From: Balaenoptera acutorostrata
Taxonomy: Eukaryota; Chordata; Mammalia; Artiodactyla; Balaenopteridae
Length of the DNA: 64,000 nucleotides
Assembly: GCF_949987535.1 (NCBI RefSeq)
Contig: NC_080067.1
Coordinates: forward strand, 74,735,985-74,799,984
Direction: 5' to 3'
Under the pieces are notes generated by a model. It was given only the letters and a program-made list of their open reading frames with translations, was not told where the DNA came from and searched no databases. Positions 1 through 11,900 of this stretch are shown here, one piece after another; positions within the stretch are counted from its first letter, which is position 1, and every line of letters starts with the position of its first letter. Made by a program: the position numbers and the translations under genes.

Positions 1-1279
1 CATGTTGCATCTCACGAATAGTATTTACTTATATCTATAATCTTGAGTGCTCAGTTCCATGTAGGTACATAGCAAGGCTTATAGAATAAATGTTTGTTGA
101 TGAAATAGAAACACACCCACATGCACATCATGTGTGTAAGTATGTGAAATGCTAGGTTTATTTTTCACATTTATTACTCTAAAATCTTTCCAAATCTTTA
201 ATTTGTTCAACTTAAACTGACCTTCATTTCAGCAGAATATGAATATGACCTTTGATAGTGTTTTGAAATTAATTTTGAGCACTCACATTTTAAGCAGCAT
301 TTGCACAACTTGTTGTTGTTGTTCTAGCATTGTACAAGTCATTATATGACCAATTCTTCTCACATTCCAAATGCCTATTCATCCTAGCCTTGTCTTGGAA
401 AGTTGGATCACCCACTCATTTCATTCCAGATGATGAGAGAATAATGGAACACCACTTAAGCTCAAGACCAGCACTCAGGACCCTTTTCAATCTCTCCCCA
501 TCCATCTGATTTTAATCTACTCTCTCCAGAATTCTTCTCACTGATCCCCAACTTCATAGCTTCACACTCTACCTTGATCCCTCTCCCATATTTCTTCCTG
601 TTCTTCTCTCTGCACTTAGACCACTGATAACCTATTCAGGTTCTGGATTCTCCCATCAGTCTCAGGCTCCGCCACTGCACAAGATGAGACACTTCCTTCT
701 TAGCCAGCCTCTAACTGTGCCAGTCTTGGCCCATCCCACCCTTATTTGAATGGCATTCTCCTTTACATATAAGTATCATGAGGAATAAGGAGACAGAAAT
801 TTAGGGAATTTGATGGCTGTATGGATAAAACGTTATATTTCCTTCATGGTTGACTATCACTGCCAACAGTGTTTTCATCACATACTAATTCCTCGACATG
901 CTCACACCTCTTAACCCTCAAATTGTACTTTGTTCAACTGTCCTCTCTAATTCTCTATCCAATAAAATAATGGCAAATGTTTTTCTCAGTTATTGCAGGT
1001 TATTGTGAATTTTCCCTCCTTTAGCTTCTCATGGTATTTACTTTTTTTTCCCCAAAGTGTATTTAATGCACTTTGCCTTGTGTCATGATGGTTTTTCTTG
1101 CTCCTGTCCTATACACTGCAAGCTTTTGCTCACAAAGACATGTTCCTCATCAGTGCTTATTAGGAAGTCCAGCATATTTAGCACTCAATTTATTCTTCTT
1201 GAGTAAATAATAAAAATATTTTAAGGAAACAGCAAAGACTACATGATAAGATAGAGCTGAGTGACAGTATTGATTCTGT
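1..1279. other. Non-coding stretch with weak L2 traces
   Basis: No gene seen. Positions about 40-110 resemble the 3' tail of an L2 element on the plus strand (cacatag-like motif followed by aataaatgtttgttga). Positions about 1080-1215 resemble a second L2 3' end (active-site-free tail with 'cactgcaagc' and 'cactcaa'). The pyrimidine-rich part around 470-780 is not assigned. All are too diverged for firm calls by eye. Confidence 0.4.
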
Positions 1280-1282
1280 TTA

Positions 1283-1366
1283 TTTAGCTGCATAATTTTG
1301 GATGTGCTATTTAATTTTGATATATCTTTGTTTTATCATCTATAAAGTAGGGGCAATAATTTTCAC
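1283..1366 (+). repeat. Probable MIR fragment
   Basis: Contains a diverged form of the MIR core and tail (tatttaatttt...tttatcatctataaagtaggggcaataat), comparable to the usual 'cctcatctgtaaaatggggataataat'. MIR is an ancient tRNA-derived SINE. Identification rests on this short match only. Confidence 0.4.
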
Positions 1367-1377
1367 ATTTAAAAATT

Positions 1378-1902
1378 TGGTGAAGGCATTTAAGATCTGC
1401 TCTTCTAGCAAATTTCAAGTATACAATATAATACTGTTAACTATAGTCACATTCTTGTACATTAGCTCTCCAAAACTAATTCATCTTGCATAACTAAAAC
1501 TTTGTACCCCTTAACCAACATCTCTCCATTTCTCCCTCCCCCAGGTAACTATCACTCTACTCTCTGCTTCTATGAGTTTGCCTATTTTAGATTCTAAATA
1601 TCTAAATTCCACATATTTGTCTTTCTGCATCTGATTTATTTCACTTTGTCTAATACCTGCCATGTTGTAGCAAATGGCAGGATTTCCTTCTTTTTAAGAT
1701 TGAATTATATATATCTATATATAGATATATGTATATCACATTTTTTTAATCATCTGTTGACTGGTGCTTAGGTTGTTTCCATATCTTGGCTATTGTGAAT
1801 AATGCTGAAATATACATTGGAATGCAGACATTTCTTCAAGATCCTGATTTCATTTCTTTGGATATATTCCTAAGTGGGATTCCTGGATCATAAGATAGTG
1901 TC
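1378..1902 (-). mobile_element. L1, inverted 5' segment of a twin-primed insertion
   Basis: The reverse complement reads from the end of L1 ORF2 (equivalent of 'gggattcctggatcat', 'tggctattgtgaataatgct') through the start of the 3'UTR ('gactatagttaacagtatta', 'cttgaaatttgctagaagag', 'gatcttaaatg'). It stops at the 'tcacc' point of the 3'UTR. The next 165 bases continue the same 3'UTR from that point, but on the plus strand. The two blocks therefore look like one insertion whose 5' part was inverted. A perfect 22-bp AT palindrome lies inside at 1709-1730, at the microsatellite-prone site of ORF2. Confidence 0.75.
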
Positions 1903-2067
1903 TCACCACAAAAAAAAAAAAACCAAAAAAAGAAAGAAAAATGTAGCTATGGATATGTTAATTAGTTTGATTGTGATGAGTATTTCACAGTGTATATGTA
2001 TATCAAATCATCAAGCTGTACAATTTTTAATTGCCAACTCTACCTCAATAAAGTTGGAAAAATCCAT
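1903..2067 (+). mobile_element. L1 3'UTR end, sense segment of the twin-primed insertion
   Basis: Begins with 'ctcaccac' plus an A-rich run and continues as an L1 3'UTR ('gttaattagtttgattgtg', 'cacagtgtatatgtatatca', 'atcatcaagctgtac') to a terminal 'caataaagttggaaaaa'. It picks up where the inverted block at 1378-1902 stops. No convincing target-site duplication was found. Confidence 0.75.
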
Positions 2068-2081
2068 CATGGGTTACATTC

Positions 2082-2806
2082 AAGTATAGCTAAAATGAGA
2101 TAATAGATAATGCCAAGTGTTGGAAAGGATGTGGAGCAACTGGACCTCTCATATGTAAATGATGGTAGAACAAATTGGTAAAACCACTCTGAAAAGCTGT
2201 TTGGCAGTATTGATAAATATAAGTATATCCTATAATTCAACAATTCTACTTCTGGATTTATACCCAATGAAACCTATCAGGCTATCTATTTATTAATCAA
2301 TCAATCTATCTATCTCTAACTATCTATCCCCTAAAAGACATGTACAAGAATGGTCATAGTAGCACTATTCATAAGAGCCCCAAAATGGAGACAACTGAAA
2401 TGACCATCAATAGTAGACTGGATATGTAAAGTATTCTGACAATAAGATACTATAGAGCAGTGAGAATAAACAAACTACAACTATAAGCAATAATATGGAT
2501 GATTCTCACCAACATTATGCGGAAAAAAATAAACCAAACAATAAATACAGCTACATGCTATATTATTTCAATTATATAAAGCTAAAAAGCAGGTAAAACT
2601 AATCTACTGTAGAACTCAGGAGAGCAATAACTTTGTTCAGGGAGGGTAATTAGTAAGATGAAGCAAGGGGAGGACTCTTGGGTGCTGGCAATGATGTATT
2701 TCTTGATCTGGTAGCTAGCTACACATGTGTGTTCACTTTATGAAAATTCATTGAGTTCTATACAGTTTGTGCACTTATTTATGTATGTTATATTTGTCAC
2801 TAAAAA
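2082..2806 (+). mobile_element. Old L1M 3' end (ORF2 tail plus 3'UTR)
   Basis: Starts in the last part of ORF2 ('gccaagtgttggaaaggatg', 'tggagcaactgg') and runs into a 3'UTR with 'gggtgctggcaatgatgtat', 'ttcttgatctggtagct' and 'tgtgttcactttatgaaaat'. That is the layout of older L1M subfamilies. A (TATC)-like run sits at about 2282-2330. The coding part is full of stops. It abuts the 5'-inverted L1 upstream. Confidence 0.7.
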
Positions 2807-3340
2807 ATCCATAGTAGAAGAGTCAAAGCATGTGGTGAAGGTTAAGTAAAATGATAAATATTACTTCTCAAAATCATTGTCCTTCTTTTAAAATCAAGTT
2901 TTTCCCATATAATTAGCTAACATATAATGCATGGAAATTTTATACCAATAACAATCATTCATTCATAGGTTGCAGACAAATTTTGTACATGATGAAAATA
3001 TAACACTTTTGGATCAAATAATTTATTCACAAAAAATATTTTCCATCCTTTCTCCAACTCATTTATTCTACTTGTCATTTTTTATTGCAGTCCATTATAT
3101 AATGCACATGCTTATATGTTTTATTTATAAATAGTGCTTATAAAACTGCATAATTTAAAACTAACCATTTGTAATTTCCTATAATAATAATAATAATATC
3201 AAAACATAAAATGAACAGAACAGAAAAAGAGAATTGCCCACAACACATGAAGAAATACACAATAAATTATTTTCTGGAAAACGATTTGGAGTCTCTACAT
3301 TTCTGGTTTATTATCCATTAATAATTTTCCAAACTGTCAA
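2807..3340. other. Unassigned AT-rich stretch
   Basis: No gene or confident repeat seen. A short (ATA)n run lies at about 3180-3198. Open frames here are short and resemble no family I recognise. Confidence 0.5.
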
Positions 3341-3344
3341 AGCG

Positions 3345-3480
3345 ACCTTTGGCAAATCAGTTAACCTCATTGAACCTCAACTTCCTCTATTGTACTACAG
3401 ACTCATGGGGCTATAGAGATCAAATTACATAACCTATGTGCAAGCTCTTTTAAGACCTATACAATTATTTGAGATTAATT
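3345..3480 (+). repeat. MIR fragment
   Basis: Shows the MIR core in degraded form: 'ggcaaatcagttaacctcat', 'gaacctcaacttcctc', then 'ggggctatagagatcaaatt'. The order matches MIR on the plus strand (trace of 'cctcagtttcctcatctg'). Confidence 0.55.
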
Positions 3481-3724
3481 CTTCTCCATAGAAGACTTTG
3501 ACATCATAACTTGAAAAGTTTCCACATTTTAGAGTGACAATTGCTTGGAATACATTTTTTGAGAAGTAAAGAATGTTATGTGATTCAATCACAACCACTT
3601 TTGCTCCTTCTAGCTTTATGTGTAAAACGTATGCTTTCTAACTCAAGTAGGAATCCACAACTTTTATAATCCTGTATGATTAATAAAATTAAATGGTACC
3701 ATAATTATGATTCATCTTCATCCA

Positions 3725-4140
3725 GTTCTTTGTGGATCCCCATTTCCCCTCTCACTGCTCTGGCTATAATAATCCATGGGATGAATGTGCAGTGAATGAA
3801 TGCTCATCACACTGCAGCCACTGGTCTCCTTGCTGTTTCCCAAAAATAACAAGCATAAACCATCTCAAGTCCTACACAATTGATATTCTTTGCTCCTGGA
3901 AAACTCTTCAATAGCATATTAACATGGCTTGATCCCTCATTTCTTTCAAGTCACTGCTCAAGCGTGACTATCTCAGAGACCTCCCCTGATTACCTTACAT
4001 AATTTAGCACCTCCTCCAGTCACTTCCTAATTCTTTACCTTGTTTTCTCATTTTTCATAATCTAACACTACCTGTCTAAGCTTTATGAAGGTAACTACTA
4101 TAATTGTTATATTCCCCTCGAATTCTCAACAGTTCTTGGA
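3725..4140 (+). mobile_element. L2 LINE 3' region fragment
   Basis: Contains degraded blocks in L2 sense order: 'ttctttcaagtcactgctca' (usual 'caggtctcagctcaaatgtc'), 'cagagacctcccctgattac' (usual 'agagaggccttccctgacca'), and 'cttcctaattctttaccttg' with 'tctcatttttcataatctaa'. No reading frame survives. It belongs to the 3' ORF2/UTR region of an ancient L2. Confidence 0.65.
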
Positions 4141-5270
4141 ATTAAAAAAATGTCTACTCCAACAAAATAATTTGGTGAAAAGACATCATGAGACCTGGAT
4201 TTTTATTCTTGTATATCTCTAATTTGTTTTCAAACTGGGATTATCAGTTTCCTTCTTAGGCTCCCTGTTCCCCTAAATGTAAAAGAGAGCTGTTTGTTGA
4301 ACCAGGAAATCTAAAATGTCACTTCGACTTAAACCTTCTATAGCTTTATCATTCATATTAAACGGTTAAATAATTTCTTGAAATTAAGCAGTCATGATAA
4401 AATATTGTTATTTCAAAAACAGTGTTTAACTACCAAAGAGAAATAGTAGTGATATATTATTATTAAGAAAACAAAATGTAAAATGTAAAAGAAAAGGTAA
4501 TCAGAGAAAATAAACTTTGCTATTATATAAGTAATTATGACTAATGATTCTCCCTACGAAATGTAAAAATTACTGATTTTTCAAACATATGCTAGTACAA
4601 AGAACCCTCTTGTTTTGGTTTTTTCCTTTCCAGTTGGAAACCAAAATCTAAACTCTTTTTAATGTACAAATGCATCTTCCCTGTTTGCTGTAAACCTTGT
4701 TTATTGGGTTGTGCATAAGGACGGAATTAAATACTTGATGATTCTTGCAACATGATTTACATCCAACAACTCCAGAGATACACAGTTCCTTTGGTCTTAA
4801 CCTTTGGATATTTGGCTGTGAAGCTTCTGGTTCATTAACCTCATTAGTGACTTTTAGATGCACAGAACTTGAAAATCTTTGGAATATTAGCAGTTGCTTT
4901 GTTAACTGTGTTGTCAGACATAATGATATTAAATCAAGCAAGAGAACTATTGTTTCCCATCCTGACAAGGGGCAAAGAAAATGCTGAAATACATTATCTC
5001 AAATGAAGCATTTTTTAAAAACTCGGTTGCTTTGGCTAGAATAAGTCTAATTTATAACTTAAAAAAACTGTAGATATGGGAATCTTTATATACTTTTGAG
5101 ATATTTTTTACTGGAAAACTCCTGAGCTAATTTCTCTAAAACTAAAGGTTCTTTGTTAACGCTTTCTTTTCAAAATCTTACAAGGCAACCAGGTAAACTT
5201 ATATCATCATAAAATCATGAAAACTGTAGTGTATTGGAAACATAATTTTGGAGGCAGGTAGACAAAAATA
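4141..5270. other. Unassigned stretch with overlapping short open frames
   Basis: No recognised repeat. Positions 4648-4968 are open on the minus strand for 106 codons, and 4745-4987 on the plus strand for 80 codons. Neither resembles a family I know, and neither has obvious splice sites or a Kozak context. Both are probably chance frames. Confidence 0.4.
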
Positions 5271-5274
5271 TTCA

Positions 5275-5425
5275 TCTCCCTAATTTTTAAACTTGGACAA
5301 GTTACTTAATTTCCCTAAAGCTCAGTTTCTTCACCTGTAATTTAACACTAATCATACTTTCACTATAAGGTTTTGATTATTAAACAAGACAATGTAGGTA
5401 TGCTAAACACAGTATCTGGCATATT
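5275..5425 (+). repeat. MIR
   Basis: Recognisable MIR on the plus strand: 'cttggacaagttacttaatt', 'agctcagtttcttcacctgt', then 'ggttttgattattaaacaag' and a final 'cacagtatctggcatatta'. This is the standard core followed by the 3' tail. Confidence 0.8.
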
Positions 5426-6430
5426 ACTTACTTTCCTTACTTTCTCGTTACAATTTTCAGGTGAGATCTGATATCACAAATGAAAATGGGTTTGCCTGAG
5501 CAGTAGGTTGAGAAAAGTCACTTTCCTTACGGACTCCAAATCATGTGTCCTGAGTTTCTCTTCCCTATAACAGGCTAATCAAGGCTATTTTGCTTAAGAC
5601 TCAATTTGGTCATCTATTTACAGAGCACACAGATAAATCTGACCATTTCTCTTTTTCTAGTAGAGGATGATTTTGACATCAATTTAAAATACGTGATGTG
5701 ATGATATTACCTTCTAATGAGGCATAATACCACAAAGCCATTTGACTTATCCTTTAGCCAGAAGCCTGCAAGTATAGAAGTAAGGTGAGGAGTGGGAATT
5801 AGAAGAAGACCCGTGGATGAGGGCATATATCATATTGCAATTCACTGTTATTACAAAAATTATTTCCAGAAGTCTGAATGTTCTAGGGACAGAGAGCAGA
5901 TATTGGGGGAACAGTGCAATTCTCCAATTAAAAACACCATTAATTCTTATGAAGTGAGCATGTACACAGTATGTAACCAAATGCCCCCCTATGATTGAGT
6001 TTGAAAATCAAGGCAAGTACGTTGAATACCCCTAACACTTTATGTGAGAAGATGTGTGCCTCAGTCTCTGTCTTCTTTTCTGGGGATAAGGATGAAAGTG
6101 GGAATATTTTCAAATTCCCTTATTTCAATTTAAACATTATTATACCTTTTGGAAAATCATTCTGAATACTCTAACGGCCCCAGAAATGATCAACTAATGA
6201 TAGAAATACATTCTTAAAACATGAAATTTCCTAATTTTTAAAATTTCATCTGTCAACTTCCATGAAGTCAGAATAATCGGTATCAAACTTAACTTCCTAT
6301 TATAAGTAATTATAAAACTAGACAAACTATATGAGACAGTAGTTTCCAAGCACTTGTCAACTGGAATTGTAGGGTTTTGATCTTTGAGAGAAGGAAAATG
6401 AATGGGGTAAGCACCATATTAACCTTGACT
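5426..6430. other. Unassigned stretch
   Basis: No gene or confident repeat. Open frames at 5747-5980 (minus) and 5792-5998 (plus) overlap on opposite strands and are not recognised. Confidence 0.45.
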
Positions 6431-6488
6431 TTTTTCTTTTTTTCTTCTTTTTAAAATTTCTTTTATTGAAGTATAGTTGATTTAAAAT
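6431..6488 (-). mobile_element. Very short L1 3'-end stub
   Basis: A T-rich run followed by 'ttattgaagtatagttgatt' is the reverse complement of the last bases of a cetartiodactyl L1 3'UTR (aatcaactatacttcaata plus A tail). Only about 30 bases of element body remain, so it would be an extreme 5' truncation. A clear TSD was not found. Confidence 0.45.
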
Positions 6489-7039
6489 CCTGGCTTTCTT
6501 CAATGGGCACTGTTCAACCCTGAAATGGAAAGGTGAAGCTGAGGTATAGCACTCTGGGTTTTTTGGAGCTGTGGTGTCAGAAACTGGAGGTTGGGACTGC
6601 TAAGGGGACTTGGATTTGTGGAGCAAGGTGCCAGAGAAAAGGAAGCTGGTGGAATTGGGGGCAGGAGTCTGTATGGGAATTTCCTGAGGGTCTTGGGCTT
6701 ATGGATAGACTGCATATGCTCAGAATTAGATTCCTCAAGCCTAGCATAGAACAACTACTTAAAGATTGATAACTGAATGGACATACCACAGCTGGGCAGG
6801 GCCGGGATATGATGAACTTCTAGACAAGCCAGAAAGGAGAGACCTCAATAAACCCATTGGACATTCGTTGGAGACCTCAAAAGGTCATTTTGGAATCACA
6901 CTGTAAATCTCTAAACAAGGTCTCCCCCCGATCTCAGACTAAAGACAGAAGCAAAATAGTCAAAACCTAAACACACACACACACAGGATCAAGAGGATCT
7001 ATTACTTTTTAATTTATATGTCAGGAAAGAAAGCACACA
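6489..7039 (+). mobile_element. Old L1M, 5' portion (5'UTR and ORF1 leader), interrupted
   Basis: Resembles the 5'UTR/ORF1 leader of an old L1M: 'ggacattcgttggagacctc', 'gactaaagacagaagcaaaa', 'aggatcaagaggatctatta', 'tatatgtcaggaaagaaagc'. The same element resumes after 12965 with 'gcactcatattatacaaata', so a younger L1 landed inside it at about 7039. A short CA run (about 6970-6985) is present. No coding frame is preserved. Confidence 0.7.
7028..7039. repeat. Candidate left target-site duplication of the 7-13 kb L1
   Basis: agaaagcacaca here matches aggaagcactca at 12966-12977 in 10 of 12 bases. It lies exactly where the older L1M sequence breaks off. The mismatches fit the decay seen in the inserted L1. 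Confidence 0.55.
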
Positions 7040-7950
7040 CTTGAGATTGGTTCAAGATGGCAGAGTAGAAGGACGTGCTCTCACTCCCTCTTGCAAGAGC
7101 AACAGAATCACAACTAACTGCTGAACAATCATTGACAGGAAGACACTGGAACTCACCAGAAAAGATACCGCAAATCCAAAGACAAAGGAGAACCCACAAT
7201 GAGATGGTAGGAGGGGCACAATCACAATGAAATCAAATCCCATAACTGCTGGGTGGGTGACTCACAAACTGGAGAACATTTATACCACAGAAGCCCACCC
7301 ACTGGAGTGAAGTTTCTGAGCCCCACGTCAGGCTTCCAAACCTGGGGGTCCGGCAACGGGAGGAGGAATTCCTAGAGAATCAGACTTTGAAGGCTAGCAG
7401 GATTTGATTGCAGGACTTCGACAGGAACGGGGGGAAACAGAGACTCCACTCTTGGAGGGCACACACAAAGTAATGTGTGCATCAGGACCCAGGGGAAGGA
7501 GCAGTGACCCCATAGGAGACTGAACCAGACCTACCTGCAAGTGTTGGAGGGTCCCCTGCAGAGGCGTGGGGTGGCTGTGTCTCACCATGGGGACAAGGAC
7601 AGTGGCAGCAGAAGTTCTGGGAAGTACTCCTTGGCGTGAGCCCTCCCAGAGTCCACCACTAGCCACACCAAAGAGCCCAGGTAGGCTCCAGTGTTGGGTT
7701 GCCTCAGGCCAAACAATCGACTGGGAGGGAACCCAGCCCCACCCAACAGCAGACAAGTGGATTAAAGTTTTACTGAGCTCTGCCCACCAGAGCAACAGTC
7801 AGCTCTACCCACCACCAGTCCCTCCCATCAGGAAACTTACAGAAGCCTCTTAGATAGCCTCATTCACCAGAGGGCAGACAGCAGAAGCAAGAAGAACTAC
7901 AATCCCGCAGCCTGGGGAACAAAAACCATATTCACAGAAAGATAGAAAAG
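7040..7950 (+). promoter_or_regulatory. L1 5'UTR (internal promoter region) of the near full-length L1
   Basis: Begins 'ttgagattggttcaagatgg' followed by 'cagagtagaaggacgtgctc', the usual start of cetartiodactyl L1 5'UTRs, and runs about 0.9 kb to ORF1. It is more GC-rich than the surroundings (for example around 7320-7700), as expected for an L1 promoter region. In intact L1s this region drives RNA polymerase II transcription. With ORF decay downstream, any residual promoter activity is inference. Open frames in this region (for example 7394-7795 minus) are by-products of the GC-rich UTR. Confidence 0.75.
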
Positions 7951-8932
7951 ATGAAAAGGCAGAGGGCTATGTACCAGATGAAGGAACAAGATAAAACCCC
8001 AGAAAAACAACTAAATGAAGTGGACATAGGCAACCTTCCAGAAAAAGAATTCAGAATAATGATAGTGAAGATGATCCAGGACCTTGGAAAAAGAATGGAG
8101 GCAAAGATCGAGAAGATGCAAGAAATGTTTAAAAAAGACCAGGAAGAATTAGAGAACAAAAACCTAGAAGAATTAAAGACCAAACAAACAGAGATGAACA
8201 ATACAATAACTGAAATGAAAAATACACTAGAAGGAAGCAATAGCAGAATAAAAGAGGCAGAAGAACCTATAAGTGACCTGGAAGACAGAATTGTGGAATT
8301 CACTGCTGTGGAACAGAATAAAGAAAAAAGAATGAAAAGAAATGAAGACAGCCTAAGAGACCTCTGGGACAACATTAAACGCAACAACATTCGCATTAGA
8401 GGGGTCCCAGAAGGAGAAGAGAGAGAAAGGACCAGAGAAAATATTTGAAGAGATTATAGTTGAAAACTTCCCTAACATGGGAAAGGAAATAGCCACCCAA
8501 GTCCAGGAAGCACAGAGAGTCCCATACAGGATAAACCCAAGGAGAAACATGCCGAGACACATAGCAATCAAAGTGGCAAAAATTAAAGACAAAGAAAAAT
8601 TATTGAAAGCAGCAAGGGAAAAATGACAAATAACATACAAGGGAACTCCCATAAGGTTAACAGCTGATTTCTCATCAGAAACTCTACAAGCCAGAAGGGA
8701 GTGGCATGATATACTTAAAGTGATGAAAGGGAAGAACCTACAACCAAGATTACTCTACCCGGCAAGGATCTCATTCAGATTCGATGGAGAAATCAAAAGC
8801 TTTACAGACAAGCAAAAGCTAAGAGAATTCAGCACCACCAAAACGGCTCTACAACAAATGTTAAAGGAACTTCTCTACATGGGAAACACAAGAGAAGAAA
8901 AGGACCTACAAAAACAAACCCAAAACAATTAA
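7951..8932 (+). pseudogene. L1 ORF1 (RNA-binding chaperone ORF1p), broken
   Basis: ORF1p normally coats L1 RNA as a coiled-coil trimer. The start is intact (MKRQRAMYQMKEQ) and leads into a long charged heptad-rich region (residues about 25-110). The RNA-recognition motif follows (NNIRIRGVPEGEE, near residue 145). The frame is lost around 8415-8435, where a GA-rich run appears two bases short, giving a stop at 8446-8448. Continuing in the next frame there is a further in-frame TGA at 8624-8626, which looks like CpG decay of an arginine CGA codon. The C-terminal domain (RLLYPARISFRFDGEIKSF) is readable from 8720 to the stop at 8930-8932. Total length corresponds to about 327 codons, normal for ORF1. 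ORF2 starts 4 bases after the stop. Confidence 0.88.
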
Positions 8933-8936
8933 GAAA

Positions 8937-11900
8937 ATGGTCATAGGAACATACACATTGATAATTACCTTAAACGTGAATGGATTAAATGCTCCAACCA
9001 AAAGACACAGGCTCGCTGAATGGATACAAAAACAAGACCCATATATATGTTGTCTACAAGAGACCCACGTCAGACCTAGGGACACATACAGACTGAAAGT
9101 GAGGGGATGGAAAAAGATATTCCATGCAAATGGAAATCAAAAGAAAGCTGGAGTAGCAACACTCATGTCAGATAAAACAGACTAAAATAAAGAATGTTAC
9201 AAGCCACAAGGAAGGACACTACATAATGATCAAGGGATCAATCAAAGAAGAAGATATAACAATTATAAATATATATGCACCCAACATAGGAGCACCTCAA
9301 TACATAAGGCAACTGCTAACAGCTATGAAAGAGGAAACTGACAGTAAGACAATAATAGTGGGGGACTTGAACACCTCACTTACAACAATGGACAGATCAT
9401 CCAAACAGAAAATTAATAAGGAAACACAAGCTTTAAAAGAAACAATAGATCAGAGAGACTTAATTGATATTTATAGGACAGTCCATCCAAAAACAGCAGA
9501 TTACACTTTCTTCTCAAGTGCACACAGAACATTCTCCAGGATAGATCACATCTTGGGTCACAAGTCAAGCCTCAGGATATTTAAGAAAATTGAAATCATA
9601 TCAAGCATCTTTTCTGACAACAACACTATGAGATTAGAAATCAATTACAGGGAAAAAAACCATAAAAAACACACAAACATATGGATGCTAAACAATACGT
9701 TACTAAATAACCAAGAGATCACTGAAGAAATCAGAGAGGAAATCAAAAAATACCTAGAGACAAATGACAATGAAAACACGACGACCCAAAACCTATGGGA
9801 TGCAGCAAAAGCACTTCTAAGAGGGAAGTTTATAGCTATACAAGCCTATCTCAAGAAACAAGAAAAATCTCAAGTAAACAATCTAACCTTATACCTAAAG
9901 AAACTAGAGAAAGAAGAACAAACAAAACCCAAAGTTAGCAGAAGGAAAGAAATCATAAAGATCAGAGCAGAAAACAATGAAATAGAAACAAAGAAAACAA
10001 CAGAAAAGATCAGTAAAACTAAAATCTGGTTCTTTGAGAAGATAAACAAAATTGATAAACCATTAGCCAGACTCATCAAGAAAAAGAGGGAGAGGACTCA
10101 AATCAATAAAATTAGAAAGAAAAAGGGGAAGTTACAACAGACACCGCAGAAATACAAAGCATCCTAAGAGACTACTACAAGCAGCTCTATGCCAATAAAA
10201 TGGACAACCTGGAAGAAATGGACAAATTCTTAGAAAGGTATAACCTTCCAAGACTGAACCAGGAAGAAATAGAAAATATGAACAGACCAATCACAAGTAA
10301 TGAAATTGAAACTGTGATTAAAAATTTTCCAACAAACAAAAGTCCAGGACCAGATGGCTTCACAGGTGAATTCTATGAACATTTAGAGAAGAGCTAACGC
10401 CCATCCTTATCAAACGCTTCCAAAAAATTGCAGAGGAAGGAACACTCCCAAACTCATTCTATGAGGCCACCATCACCCTGATACCAAAACCAGACAAAGG
10501 TACTACAAAAAAAAATTTACAGACCTATATCACTGATGAATATAGATGCAAAAATCCTCAACAAAATACTAGCAAACAGAATCTAACAGCACATTAAAGG
10601 GATCATACACCATGATCAAGTGGGATTTATACCAGGGATGCAAGAATTCTTCAATATATGCAAATCAATCAATGTGGTACACCATATTAACAAACTGAAG
10701 AATAAAAACCATATGATCATCTCAATAAATACAGATAAAGCTTTTGACAAAATTCAACACCCATGTATGATAAAAAATCTCCAGAAAATGGGCATAGAGG
10801 GAAACTACCTCAACATAATAAAGGCCATATACAAAAAACTCACAGCAAACATCATTCTAAATGGTGAAAAACTGAAAGCATTTCCTCTAAGATCAGGAAC
10901 AAGACACGGATGTCCACTCTCGCCACTATTATTCAATATAGTTTTGGAAGTCCTAGCCACGGCAATCCGAGAAGAAAAAGAAATAAAAGGAATACAAATT
11001 GGAAAAGAAGAAGTAAAACTGTCACTGTTTGCAGATGACATAATACTATACATAGAAAATCCTAAAGATGCCACCAGAAAACTAGCAGAGCTCATCAATG
11101 AATTTGGTAAAGTTTCAGTATACAAAATTAATGCACAGAAATCTCTTGCATTCCTATACACTAATGATGAAAAATCTGAAGGAGAACTTAAGTAAACACT
11201 CCTATTCACCACTGAAACAAAAAGAATAAAATACCTGGGAATAAATCTACCTAGGGCAACAAAAGACCTGTATGCAGAAAAGTATAAGACACTGATGAAA
11301 GAAATTAAAGATGATACCAACAGATGGAGAGATATACCATGTTCTTGGATTGGAAGAATCAATATTGTGAAAATGACTATACTACCCAAAGCAATCTACA
11401 GATTCCATGCAATCCCTATCAAATTACCAATGACATTTTTTACAGAACTAGAACAAAAAATCTTAAAATTTGTACGGAGACACCAAAGACCTCGAATAGT
11501 CAAAGTGGTTTTGAGGGAAAAAAATGGAGCTGGAGGAATCAGACTCCCTGACTTCAGACTATACTACAAAGCTACAGTAATCAAGACAGTATGGTACTGG
11601 CACAAAAACAGAAATATAGATCAATGGTACAGGATAGAAAGCCCAGAGATATACCCACACACATATGGTCACCTTATTTTTGATAAAGGAGGCAAGGATA
11701 TACAATGGAGAAAAGACAGCCTCTTCAATAAGTGCTGCTGGGAAAATGGGACAGCTACATGTAAAAGAATGAAATTAGAACACTCCCTAACACCATACAC
11801 AAAAATAAACTCCAAATGGATTTGAGACCTAAATGTAAGACAGGACACTATAAAACTCTTAGAGAAAAACATAGGAAGAACACTCTTTGACATAAATCAC

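Noticed and set aside
7394..7853. Open frames of 133 (minus) and 95 (plus) codons
   Set aside because: They lie in the GC-rich L1 5'UTR and overlap each other on opposite strands; no protein family is seen.
9226..10167. The longest open frame (313 codons) as a host gene
   Set aside because: It is the endonuclease-to-linker part of L1 ORF2 (GDLNT, SRIDHILGH), with L1 sequence on both sides.
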